NCBI RefSeq assembly: GCF_001680005.1
Contig: NC_033564.1
Coordinates: 2,418,001 to 2,482,000, forward strand
Source: Plasmodium coatneyi
Lineage: Eukaryota > Apicomplexa > Aconoidasida > Haemosporida > Plasmodiidae
Direction of reading: 5' to 3'
Length of the DNA: 64,000 nt
The position numbers were made by a program, and so were the translations under genes. Shown here piece by piece: positions 46,499 through 57,689 of the stretch. The notes beneath the pieces were generated by a model. It saw nothing but the letters and a program-made list of their open reading frames with translations. It did no database searches and was not told where the DNA came from. The first letter of the stretch is position 1. Each line of letters opens with the position of its first letter.

Positions 46499-48297
46499 TT
46501 AGTCGTCGTCCTTATTTCTCATGGCACTTAATTTTTTTATATGTTTCCTTGAGCGTCTTATTTTATATAATTTGCGCTCGTAATAAAGTACCAGGAAACT
46601 ATATACACCACAAACCAAAGCAGTGGCCACGGGGGGCACTATATAAGATAAGACAGATAATACCGGGGAGGTAATTGTTCCTGCAGACGGAATAAAGCCG
46701 GACAAAAGGAACAGGAAGGACGATACGCCAGAGAATTCCGTTATTAGTAGGAATGCAAGAAATATCGAGAAAACTATTCCCAATACACCAAGAGGGACAA
46801 ACACTCTGTTCTTGCTAAGAAAATTTAAAAATTTTCGTGTCCCTTTTACTTTTCTAACTGGGTAATTTTGTTTTTCTATCTCCTTAATGTCCAAATAACG
46901 TCTGATTTCTGACTCGAGTTTGGCATCGATTTTATTAAAGAACTTGCCTAGGAATGGTATATGCTTGTATATTTTCTCCTTTACACTATTTCTCTTTTTA
47001 ACATTTTTAAAACTGTTATAATATTTATGTTCTTTTGTAGGATGTTCATCTAGCATGGGTAAATGTACTCCTGTTTTTGCCTTTGCCCGTTCATGTTCAT
47101 TATTTTCGTCCACTACATGGTAGAGATTCCCATAGGAATCGTAGTATTCAGTACCAGTATATTCACTCTTGCATGAGTAAGTGCCAACGGATGGATTAAC
47201 TCTCCTATCGTCATAAGAAAACCTGCTCTGTTCTTTAAAAAGAGTGTCTACACTGCCAGAAATTGTGGACACGTTATCAGCATAGCCATCATTTGGTTCC
47301 TTAAAAATACTCTCCACACTAGCAAAGTTCGTAGACATGTCATCATCACGATCATCATAATGATGATGATAATGATGACGATGGGGAACTGTGGTTTGTT
47401 TCTCCTCAAAAAGAGTGTTTTCACTTCCAGTAAATGCGGATAGGTCATCTACTTCTTCCTCACGATGAGGAAATCTAGCCTGCTGTTCTTTAAGGAAGAG
47501 ACTTTCCATACTGCCAGTAAATGTGGGTAGGTCATCATCAACATGGGCGCAGTCATCATCAAAATTGTCCAAATTAAGAGATTCGTCTGATTGGTCAAAG
47601 TTCCGTGAGCGTTTTTTCCTATTCGAAAGGGTAAACTTTCCTGTAGCATCTTTTCTATCGGAGGAGGAGGAAATTTTTTTTATGGCTTCTTCCCAATCTG
47701 AGCTGGCATCATTATTCATAAAATGAGGCCCATTTGGCACATTTGGTACGCCTGTTTTTTTTAAATTTTCATAATCAATGACCATGTCGGAGAAAATCCG
47801 CGTGAATTCATTGCCGTGGAGGAGGCGTTCATATTGTTTTCTAAAATTTTCATCTTGTATTAGCGCGTGCAACCGCTTACTAAACACATCGGCGCTACCC
47901 TTATCAAGTGTGTCCATTTGTTTTTCCTTTAAGTTGGTATACATGGGTGGAGACTGTACCGTGGTGGTGCCTCCGGTTAGTATTCTTCCCAATTGCACGG
48001 TTCGTGCATTTTTTGGGTGGCACGTCGTGTCCAAGGATTTGTTAAAATTAAACGGCTAAAAGGGTACAGGTGAAAGGAATATGTAGCTATATATATAGTG
48101 TAACCAGTGGGGGGTAGCCACATTTGTGGTTACTCGTGAACCGGTGGAAGTAACATGTAACAACGTGGCAACCATTTTCGGAATTGCCTTTCCTGTTTGA
48201 CCCACACCTCGAAAGAATATTTCCAGATGCAAAGTAGTAAGAAAAAGATGGGAGTCCCCATGGAAAGAACAAGTCGTTTAATTGTTTTTTCTTTCAT
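46499..48297 (-). CDS. fam-d-like exported membrane protein (two exons)
   Basis: Exon 1 (48208-48297) encodes 30 residues, MKEKTIKRLV followed by the hydrophobic signal/anchor GTPIFFLLLCIW, then donor GTGTGG. Exon 2 (46499-48055) follows acceptor TTTTAG in phase 0, for about 548 residues. Residues 54-58 read RILTG, a PEXEL-like but non-canonical site. The middle holds four degenerate repeats of about 25 residues of the form D(D)LxxFTGSxxTLFxEKQ. The C-terminal third is basic (VKEKIYKHIPFLGKFFNKID), followed by two or three membrane segments (VFVPLGVLGIVFSIFLAFLL; FLFLLSGFI; VPPVATALVCGVYSFLVLYY) and a basic tail. This layout fits the fam-d class of P. vivax-clade exported proteins of unknown function; the family name is my best guess. 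It appears intact. Confidence 0.75.
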
Positions 48298-49345
48298 GTT
48301 AGGGGAAGGTTCAAAAAGGGTGGTTGTCCAAAGTAGTTAAACCATGGGGGTAGTAGGAAGGAGACACTTTTTTTTTTCTTAAGAAGAGGAATGTTTAAGG
48401 TTTAGAGGTTCCTCAAGGGTCTTGGTGGTAAATACATATGAATAGAAGAAAAAGGAGGAAGAATAGTAGAACATTATTTAAGATATATTAATAGAATTAT
48501 CCTGACAGAATAGAAACCTGCAAAAATGATAAAGTTCTAATAGTAGAAAATGTTCATATAGAACATATTCATGGAGAAAATAATAATATAGAAAAATATT
48601 CATGTATTAAATATTGAATATTTAGTCGTTAGGGTAAAATAATTCCTTTAACATTCATTCATAAGGTTGTTGAAATATAGTGAGCATAAAGAATTTGCGT
48701 ACATGTCTTGTTTCCGTTTCGCCTTTTCATATGGTACGTATGCTTATGCGATTCCTTCGCGTTGCGCATACGCGGAACCGCGTAAAAATTTTTTGCTACA
48801 TGAGTGACAACTTTTTCTTTTTTTTTTTTTGGCAATCATGTTTGCGAACATTTCTACCGTTGCCACTATGTTGGCCATGTTTAATATCGCGGGGAAAGAT
48901 GAAACATTAGAACATATTCGATTACCCCAAACGAACATGTTCAAGTTAAAGAATTTATTCCATACACGTTCCTAACATAAAGAGCGGGACACCCATGCAG
49001 GGTTGTAACACGTATGCGTAACTATTTACTAGACTGGTTGGATTTTTCTTATTTTTCTTTATTTCCTCCATTTGTATATATAAATAAATGCATAAGGAAA
49101 GATACTCTGAAGTTAGGCGCGAAAAGAAAAAAAGGAGTTCTAACCTTTTCAAAGAAATATTTATATATGAAAAAAGAAAAAAAAACTACGGAGATGAACA
49201 CTTGTAAAAAAATGAATAAGCATTTTGGATCCTTCAGTAAAAAAAATTTACCAACAAATAGGAATGTATTACAGAGTTCCTTCGATTTATATTTATTACG
49301 AATTAACGTAAAACTTTTGGTAGAAAACTAAAAAAAAAGAAAAAT
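48298..49345. other. Intergenic, no gene seen
   Basis: AT-rich spacer between the fam-d-like gene and the SICAvar-type fragment. It would carry the fam-d-like promoter. No supported exon. Confidence 0.5.
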
Positions 49346-49981
49346 ATTTACTACACCCTAAACCCGGAATCTGAATTTTGAACCTGTTCCTTAGGAAAAC
49401 CTTCCCTAGTAACACATTCTGTAGGAACAAAGTCGTCCTCCCTAAAACCGGAATCTGAACAATGAACCTGTTCCTTAGGAACAAAGTCTTCCTCCCTTAA
49501 TCCGGAATCTCAACATGGAATCTCTTCCTTAGGAAAATCTTCCTTAGGAACAAAGTCTTTCCTCCCTAAACCCGGAATATCAACATAGAATCTCTTCCTT
49601 AGGAAAATGTTCCTTAGGAACAAAGTCTTCTTCCCTAAACCCGGAATCTGACCTTGGAACCTTTTTTTCTTTTATGAATTCGCTTCCCATAAATTCTTGA
49701 ACCAAAATTTCAAAAAAGTCTTCCTTCGTCGAATGCAGGTCCCCTTTTTGACATTCGTTTAAGACTTCTAAATGAATATCAATAATGGTACGTTGACCAG
49801 AACGTTTTTTCCTTCTTTTTTTTGGTGTTGATCTTCGTTTTCGCTCCTTGACTAAGGAATGTAGATGTAGACCATCATCCTGCTCGTCCACATGATCAAC
49901 AATCTGCTGTTCTAAGGAGAGACCACGTACTTGAGGAGCTCTTCTGTAAGGTTTTCTTCTTTTACTGGGTAAAGCAAAATA
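49346..49981 (-). pseudogene. SICAvar-type C-terminal (SICA_C) exon, orphan and probably decayed
   Basis: After acceptor TTTAG an exon starts at 49981, reading YFALPSKRRKPYRRAPQVRG. It continues with EQQIVDHVDEQ, RSTPKKRRKKRSGQRTIIDI, LEVLNECQKGDLHSTKEDFF and EILVQEFMGSEFIKE. This is the conserved cytoplasmic exon of SICA variant antigens, placed inside the infected red-cell membrane. The usual tail of SDSGFREEDFVPKE repeats starts, but the frame stops at 49580. DNA down to about 49346 still carries three or so repeat copies (CCGGAATCTGAA on plus) in mixed frames. No transmembrane exon or Cys-rich SICA exons can be found directly upstream; telomere-like sequence lies there instead. I therefore read it as a detached SICAvar 3' end. 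Confidence 0.8.
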
Positions 49982-50256
49982 CTAAACAAAAAAAAAAAAG
50001 AAAAAGAATTTTTGGCGTGCGAAATGTTGTCCATAAGACCAGAACAATCAGAATAAAACAAGTGCGAAGTGAACATTTAAGGTAAAAAAAAGGAAGGGTT
50101 AGAAGGTGGGTGCTCTTTTTTCTTTTTTTTCCTCTTTTCTTCTTCATCCTTTTTTTTTTTTTTTTTTTTTCTTTTATTATTACTTTATACTTTTTTTTTG
50201 CTTTACACTCCTTGTTTTTCAGTGTTTACGGTTCATACGTTTACGTTCTATGTTCT

Positions 50257-50475
50257 AGGGTTTAGGGTTCAGGGTCTAGGGTGTAATGTTCAGGGATCAG
50301 GGTTTTGGTTCTAGGGGTTTAGGGATTAGGGTTTGGGGTATTGGGGTTTAGGGTTTAAGGTTCAGGATTTAGGATCTAGAGGTTTAGGGTTTAGGGTGTA
50401 GGGTTCAGGGTTTAGAGGTTTCGGGTTAGGGTTTAGGATCTAGGGTTTAGGGTTCAGGGTTTAGGTTTTATGTTT
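50257..50475 (+). repeat. Interstitial telomere-like array (degenerate GGGTTTA)
   Basis: About 30 degenerate heptads (GGGTTTA, GGGTTCA, GGGTCTA, GGGTGTA) on the plus strand. It is the largest of the telomere-like blocks in this window. P. knowlesi is known to have such intrachromosomal telomeric sequences near SICAvar and kir genes. The G-rich strand could form quadruplexes. Confidence 0.95.
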
Positions 50476-50485
50476 TTATGGTTGA

Positions 50486-53196
50486 TCAACTAGTGCGAGA
50501 TACTGTTATCACCGGCCTATATCCCTCTGGGAATATTATAATTAGAATTGTCACTGCGATCCAGAGCAGTTGTATGAAGATAATGAAGGGCTTATATAGT
50601 ATGATCCTCTCGACTTGGTCTATGGTGTCATTATACAGTTTGAGTAATTGTCTATTCTTCCGCCTCCTTCTGTGAGCGGCTCCATGTGCAGGCTTTTTGG
50701 TAGGAAGAGAAGGAGCAGGGTTCTCATAACAGTCATCCACGACGATATAGTCAATATCTTTTTGTTTGGTAGAAGTGGAAGGAGCAGGGTTCTCATAACA
50801 GTCATCCACGAAGACAGACTCAGTAACGTCTTGAGTACCTCTACTGGGGCCAGAGAATTCTATGACCAGTTTTTGAATGACTGGACCATCCTGTCCAGGG
50901 GCACTGTTACCACTGTCGGAACCAGCAATTTTAGAATCCTTCTTTCCAGCTCCACCAACACTTGAGACAGCATCACCATTTTGTTCTGTGGGACTACCAC
51001 GAATAACAGGGGGACCACCTGTAAGAAAAAGGGAGGGGAGTGATAGTTGCATTGCTTAGTAATATTATGTGGATCAAAGGTAGAATTGGCGTTGCCCCTT
51101 CTGTAATGCTATACACCCCCGTGTACGGAAGCACTGTAATTGCGTCCATTATGAGATTCCGGTGTCCCCAGGGGGCATGAGGGACCTGACAGTAGGATCT
51201 TTGTCCAGGTTAAGGATGCACTCAGCATGCTTAGAAAAAATAGTACGGAAGGAACAATTTTAGGAAGGTTTAGATGGAGGACCGAGGGGACAGGTAGTTT
51301 AGGGTGCGCACGAGCATGTACACTGATGACAATATTTTGTGTACTCTCTTTTGTACACCAAATAGGGGACCATTATGCGTGTTCGTAATGGGAGTACTTC
51401 AGGGAGGTTCAGATTTAAGCACCAAACGAAGACATTTGGTTAATGTTGCATTACCGTGAACACTATTACCAGGAAGATTGCCAGTACCTGTTTTAGCTCC
51501 AGGAATTGGAGTGGCAGGGGAAGAGAGAACTACAGAGGTTTCTGTTTGTGGTTCAGTGTGGTTATCTTGGTTATTATTCTCACTTTGTAGATTGGGATTC
51601 ATAGTAATTTCAACAGTAATCTTATATCTATTAATTTTCTTTTCATCAGTAGTTTCTATTTGTCCCTGAGGACTTTTACCTTGCTTAGATTTATAAAATT
51701 TATACGCAAGAATAATGAACCTTATAATTTGTGCCTCTACTTTTTTCGATATCTTCTCTGCCATTTTTCTTATTTTATCCCAATTAAGCTCCAGCATCTG
51801 TTTCTTAATCTCCTTCAAATTCCACTTTATCTGTACTTTATTATCCTCCTTATTCTTTGCTTTACTCCTTACTTTGGACTTTATATCATTCGTCTTACTA
51901 ATAATATTTTTATTCTCCTTTAACCAATTATTTATTTCCATCTCCATTTCCTTCCATTTCATTTGAATATTTCTCCAATCTTCTATAGTGTACTCATATT
52001 TCCTTCCCCCATATATTTCTCTTACTGCATTATTCTTTGCTTTAAAGACGTACTCAACATCTTTTTTTTTCTCACGTTGTCCATCGAAGGTATTCTTTGT
52101 GGACACGTTCATCATGATACACTGCTTAAATGGTCTTAACACTCTGTCATTCTCCTTTTCTACTTGTTCATTCTTGTCCTTACTTTTTTCCTTACATGTA
52201 TTCTGTGATGCCTGTACTAAGCATTTGCACATAGTTGCATATTCTTCCTTTACTCCCCGTCCCTTTGATTTTGTTTCCGTAGATATCGCACTTAATTCTT
52301 CATCCTCGCCCTCCATGTATTCCATAAATTCCTCGAACATATTCTTCATATTGTCACAATTTCCTACCTATAAATAGGAAAGTGAGCATATAATTGGACA
52401 TGTATTCTTCCGCATAATCTCCATTTATTTTTCCTTTAATATATATATCCTTATGCACTTCCCACATTCATATGCCCCTTTTTAACATAAATAAAGTACT
52501 TACAAAATTTCCTGATTCATCCATGTACTCTTTCCATTTGCTTATCAATTCCTTTAACTTAACAGGCACGTCTTCACCATCTGTCCCTTGTCCTGATCCA
52601 TTTTCATGAGGGGGGCATGGTGGAGTTCCTACTAGATGAGATTCAGTTGATGGGGTGGTGGTTTGGGCAAGTTCTGATCTTTCATTTGAGACAGTGATCG
52701 AACATGGTGCTGCACCTTCCCCTCGTTTGGGGGGTGGTTGAGCCGATTCACTGGGTTGCTGCGCACTATTGGGTACTCCTGGTGTGGAGGAAAATTGTAA
52801 GGAATTCAACGTATCCCTGATCTCTTCTATCTTTTCCTTCAAATCTGGTTCGCATTTTTCTACATCTTTTAACAGCTCTTCAGTTTCCTTCATTAATATT
52901 CCCTTAACTTTTTCCTCTAATTTCCGTTCCTTTTCACTCATTAGCTTTTCTTTCTTTTTCTCACTACATCCTGCACTCTTCATCATATTATTTATGTTCC
53001 CCCTTCTATTATCATCCCTTGAACCTTCATAAAGATTTACATGTTCAGGTTTTTTCAGTTCGTTATGGCCTTCATTGTTCTGATTAGTTCTTTTGGAGGG
53101 TTCACCAGTATCCGTATCTTTCTTACTAATAATTGGTATCTCCTGTTTTACAGGGCAGGATGAAGGAGAGGACTCCCCGGGTGGCTGCGCATTACT
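50486..53196 (-). CDS. SICA-like or unrecognised variant/exported membrane protein (three exons visible, 5' end unresolved)
   Basis: Three phase-compatible exons: 52504-53196 (acceptor AATACAG, donor GTAAGT), 51455-52367 (TTATAG, GTAATG) and 50486-51018 (CTTACAG to stop). Together they give about 712 residues. Exon 1 is Pro/Ser/Glu-rich and ends KLKELISKWKEYMDESGNF. Exon 2 starts VGNCDNMKNMFEEFMEYM and has four Cys (ATMCKCLVQASQNTC, KQCIMM) and a Lys-rich helical part with Trp residues. Exon 3 is Pro/Ser-rich with a duplicated VDDCYENPAPS motif. It then has a basic RRRRK patch and one membrane segment (IIFIQLLWIAVTILIIIF) close to the C-terminus. The Trp/Cys pattern resembles degenerate SICA-like domains, but I cannot place it firmly. 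The neighbouring SICA_C exon is separated by the stop codon and the telomere-like array. No 5' signal exon was found. Confidence 0.55.
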
Positions 53197-55885
53197 CTGT
53201 ATTTGTGTGTGTACAGGGACATAATAAGGATGTGGTGTTAATATAATAGGCATGTGATGAGGATGTGATGCGATTGCGCAAACATAAGGGGGAAAATGTG
53301 TTAAACAATATTGGATAGAAGGCACAAGGGGAACATATAAAAATAAGGAAAAATGAGAGAATAATCGCAACAAGGTAAAGGAGGTGTTATTCAAATGTCC
53401 TTTTTAATTCTTACTTGTAACAGAAAGGATAACAGGACTATAAGCAACATATGCATGGGTTTCAGTAATGTGCATTTCTGGGTGAAATTTGTACTAAACC
53501 TTTTTTTTTTTACACCACTCCCACGGCAATTCGGGAAGATACTTTTCGTCCACATTCTTTTTTTTCATTGGTAGATGTGTGGTCCATTGGGGCAATAGCA
53601 GTTTGCGTTCTACATCTTCTCATACTTAACATATATATATGTATGTATATATATGTGTGTGTACATATATCTGTACATGTATATATATATAAACAGAAGC
53701 AACTTTAGTGTTGTCACAATATGTGACTAATTTTTTTTTTTCCTTTTGAGGGAAAAAATTTTTAATAAGAAAAGAACAACAATGTTCTATTATTGTTTTT
53801 ATACACAGGTTTGGTATACTATAATAAACATATGATTATAATATGTATGGTTTATGTACATTTATTTCTACAATCATGTTTGTGCAGTTTATTCAAGAAG
53901 GTTTTACAATTTTCTATTTTCATAGGTTATTTTTTTATATATTAGGAAATATTTATAATTAATTAAAAGAGGAAGAAAAAACTGGATAAGTAAATATTTA
54001 CGTGTAAAATTTTATGTACGAATCTAGTAAGAGTCGCCAGTTATAAAGAAAAGAGAAGGTTAATTAGTAATTTATTTTTATTCCTTGAAATTTTTCGCTC
54101 ACATTTAGTTATAGAGTGAGCAGAATGTAACATGAATTCCAGTGTAACAACAATAATGGTAAAGAAATATGCATTATTGTACTGAAGAAAATAGGATCAA
54201 AATTTTTCTTCCTTCTTTAAATTACAGAATAGAATCAGTCAATATATAATATTACTGGAGGAAAAATTCTAAAATAGTTAGGCAGTATTTTTATTATGTG
54301 TTAACATACAGTATACCATATATGTATCAGGCTACATGTAGAACAACAACACTGCTCGCTCAGGGAAAGAGGGAAAAAAAGTAAGTATGGCATATGCGCT
54401 AAGAATGTGCCAAAAGAAAACATACATAGAGAAGGAACCTTAGAGAAGGGAAAAAAAATTACATTTATTTTTATGAATGAAGGATTACATATATTTAAGG
54501 TTTAGGCTTCGTGGTTTCGGAGTTACAAATTATAGCTTACGGTTTCAGAGTTCCGAATCCCGAACCCGCAATCTGTAACGTGTAACTCTGAAACCACTAA
54601 CCCTGAACATGCATCAAAAAAAAATTTGCACAGTATATAACGGAGCAACGCTGAAAAGAGGCGAAACCTGTGGAAGCATGTACGGAGTACAGCGGAGGAA
54701 AGCTCACCCGGTGCATGCACTGAAGCAAGTATACTGCTATCAGGAAGGAGTAAGAAATGTACCATAAAAAAAAATCTACAATGAGCAATTTGTAGAAGGT
54801 GCCCTCTTTTTTTTTTTTTTTCTGGTTTGTTCCTGCCATGGGAGGAGGTGATAGGGTAATGGGCGCAGCTGTACCTCCATATTGATTAATAAATGAATCA
54901 ATGTGCGCGGATATCTTGAAACGCCCCTTTCTCTTTTTTCTTTTATTTGTACTAAGGTGTTTATGTTCATGTGTAATCAATATGAGGCATAAAATTTTTT
55001 CTATTTCACTGAAATATTGGTAAATACTTTACTTAATTGAGTTGTTGCCAAAGTTTTTACTTTATTTAGTTGTTCGTAATTTTTTTACTCAAAATCCAAA
55101 GTGTTCATTTATTTTTTTTACAAGTTTTTATCTCTATAATTTTTTTTATCTTAACATAATAATTTTTTCTTTTTTTTTTTTTTTTTAATACAAACACTTT
55201 TTCGAAAGAGTTAATACTTTTTTTTATTTTTTGTTCCGCGCCCAGTTGGGAGTACTCTTCCTTTTATGTAGAGTTATTCATACACACAAATGAAAGGGAA
55301 AAAATTAAATTAAATTAAATTAATTAAAAAACAAAAAATAAAAGGAATAAATATAAAAAAATATATATCCGTCTACGCTTCTAAAAATTTTTAAAAAAAA
55401 GAAGGAATGGAAAAAGTGTACACACACAATAAAAAAAAGGGGGGGGGGGAAGCAACAACAACCACCAAATAAGGGGCAACCCCAAAAAAGAAAAAAAAGG
55501 GGCTTACTGCCAAAAAAAAAAAAAAGTGGGCTTGGCTTACACTGCTTTTTTTTTTTTGCGCGCGCAAAGTTGTCAATTTCTAGCCCTCACCAGAAACACA
55601 TCATACTAAGGCAACCCCTTTCTTTCTGAACTTTTAAATTATTAGGAATTTTTCAGGAAAGTAAAAATTAATTTTTTCCTTCGACGTGCTATACCATCTC
55701 TGTTCTTACGATTCAATACACATTATATTTTTTCATATTTGTTTAAACAAAGGAACCGTTATGTTTAAATTTTTCGTTGTAAACTCAGACCTTTAGGAGC
55801 TTAGTTCGTGGCTTTAACCTGTGCTTCTGAGACAATTAATTCTTCAGATTAGCGTCATGATACGCGTTAATGGTGAATTGTCCTC
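53197..55885. other. Intergenic, no supported gene
   Basis: AT-rich region that should contain the missing 5' end of the SICA-like gene and the 3' flank of the PHIST relic. It holds a TATA/TGTA microsatellite (about 53628-53690) and the telomere-like inverted repeat at 54500-54604. The minus-strand frame 54597-54980 is not supported by splice logic. Confidence 0.45.
54500..54604. repeat. Telomere-like block forming an inverted repeat
   Basis: Arm 54511-54527 (GTGGTTTCGGAGTTACA) matches the reverse complement of 54581-54597 at 16 of 17 positions. Both arms and the loop are diverged GGTTTCAGAGTT / AACCCTGAAC telomere-like units in opposite orientations. Confidence 0.75.
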
Positions 55886-57689
55886 CTAGGAAATTTTTGG
55901 TTTTTCAAAGAGGGCTAAACATTCTTCCGTTACCTTAAGGGTGACTTCTCTCCATGAAGCTCTAACGTGTTTTAAAATCTCCTTGAACTCATCTGCGCTC
56001 AAAATTTCTTTTTCAGCGAAGGTACAAAATACATCATTAACATGATCGCGTTGCTCCTTAAAGTTATTACGAATTATCTCTCCACATTTTTCCCATTTCT
56101 TGTTATAGTTTTGAACAGTTTTAGTAGTTTGTTTTTTCTTTAATTCTAGAAATTTTTTGAAAGGACGTTTAATAACATCAGCATATTTATGTATTTCATT
56201 TATGTATGATTGCCAGTAGAGAGAGGCTAATTCGCATTTTTTAGGTAATTCTTCCATTTCTTCTAATTTATTATTTATTTCAGAGTCGCTCAATCTTTTA
56301 TCAAAACAAGACATTTCATAGTGGAAAATACTAACTCTATGGGTTTTGTATTTTTCTAATAATTCCAGAACCCCAAATAATAATTTGTCCAATTCACCTG
56401 CAGCATCTATATGTTCTTCCTGATCATATCTTAACGATCTTGTGTTACTTTTCTTCCATTTCTTCTTCATATTCTTATATTTTATGGAATGCAGAATTAT
56501 TTACTTTATTGCGCCTTTTATTTAATTTCTCCTGAATTGTTTTCTTCTCTTTCATGAGCTACTTCGCTTTATGCAAAAACTGCTGTTTCATCAAATATTT
56601 CTGTTTCAGGAGCTTCTTCCCTCTCAACTTCAACTCCCATTTTTTCCATTCTTCTTCCCTTCCTCCAGGATATACTTCTCTTTCAATAGGAGCTTTTTCT
56701 TCGCGTTCGCCGTCATGTTCTTCCTCTTCCCCCTTCACTTCTTCCTCCTCTTCTCCCTTTACTTCTTCTTTTATTTCTTCCTTTACTTCTTCTTTTACTT
56801 CTTCTTTTACTTCTTCTTTTACTTCTTCTTTTACTTCTTCCTTTACTTCTTCTTGCCTTTCAGCGGGAGCTTCTTCTTCTCTTTCAACAGGAGCTTCTTC
56901 TTCTTTTTCAATAGGAGCTTTTTGTTCTTTTTTTTTTTTTTTTTTTTTCTTACCATTCTTATTTTTACGCTTACAGCATTTCCAACAAGAGGTTACATTG
57001 GATTGGCTACCAGATATGCAGTCATCATCCTCCTCCTCCAGGAGGTACTGAGCTGCTTGTTCAAATTCTTCACCTAGTGTCAATTCGAGCCCCTCTTCTA
57101 ATGGAGTGTTTTCTTCATTTGTCCCTAAATTTCTACCAACTTGATTATTTATTTGTAATAGAGAGTTCACATCGTGTCTTTTGAAATCCTCTTGATGCTA
57201 TAATGGAAGAAAAGGGAAAGGTGATAGCGATGGTAAGTTAAATAAATAAAGGAAGGAAGGAGTAACGAAGGAAGACAGGAAAGAAAGAAACACGGAACAA
57301 ATAGCTTAGTGCATAATTTACAGTGTCACAGGAGAAAAATGAGGGCAAGTAAGGGATGTGCATATAATAGTATGTGCGATACATACTATTCGTATGGGGC
57401 ATGTGTACAACACTTGCAACATCATAGTGATGCGTATCTATATTATTAAGCATCACCCTCCTTCATTTTGCCTCTGTTTGGGTGTAGTACTCACCTTTAA
57501 AAAGATAAAAGCAAGAACAAAAAATAACATAGCTGTTCTTTTAGTGAAAAAGAGGGACGATCCTGAGGCCTTCTTTCCGTCCATTCTATTTTTTTGACTA
57601 GCTTGTGCAATTGGGATTCTGCCACCTTGGGATGGCAACACTCCCGGTAGGGCGCCGTTTTTTGTTGTTGTTCTGTTCGAATGTACCAT
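55886..57689 (-). pseudogene. PHIST-domain exported protein with KEEV repeats, frame broken
   Basis: Exon 1 (57495-57689) encodes 65 residues with a hydrophobic end (TAMLFFVLAFIFLK) and donor GTGAGT. Exon 2 starts at 57197 after ATTATAG in phase 0. It runs through RNLGT (PEXEL-like), an acidic part, a CWKCCKRKNKNG segment, a lysine run, (AP)(I/V)E(K/R)EEE units and about ten KEEV repeats. At an A6 run near 56641 the frame goes astray: this frame ends at 56559, while the acidic continuation lies one frame over. That second frame meets TAA near 56570, and a clear PHIST domain resumes in yet another frame (about 56503-55886). The PHIST part reads YWQSYINEIHKY, then ILSADEFKEILKHVRASW. Either several small lesions have killed the gene or an unusual intron spans the junction. 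PHIST proteins are exported host-cell remodellers. Confidence 0.7.
56740..56860 (-). repeat. 12-bp KEEV repeat in the PHIST relic
   Basis: About ten tandem units of AAAGAAGAAGTA type (minus strand). They are essentially the same DNA unit as the 3.3-kb array at 38.9-42.2 kb. Confidence 0.9.

Noticed and set aside
54597..54980. Possible 5' exon of the SICA-like gene
   Set aside because: Hydrophobic stretch present, but no donor in a phase compatible with the exon at 53196 and the frame crosses the telomere-like inverted repeat.
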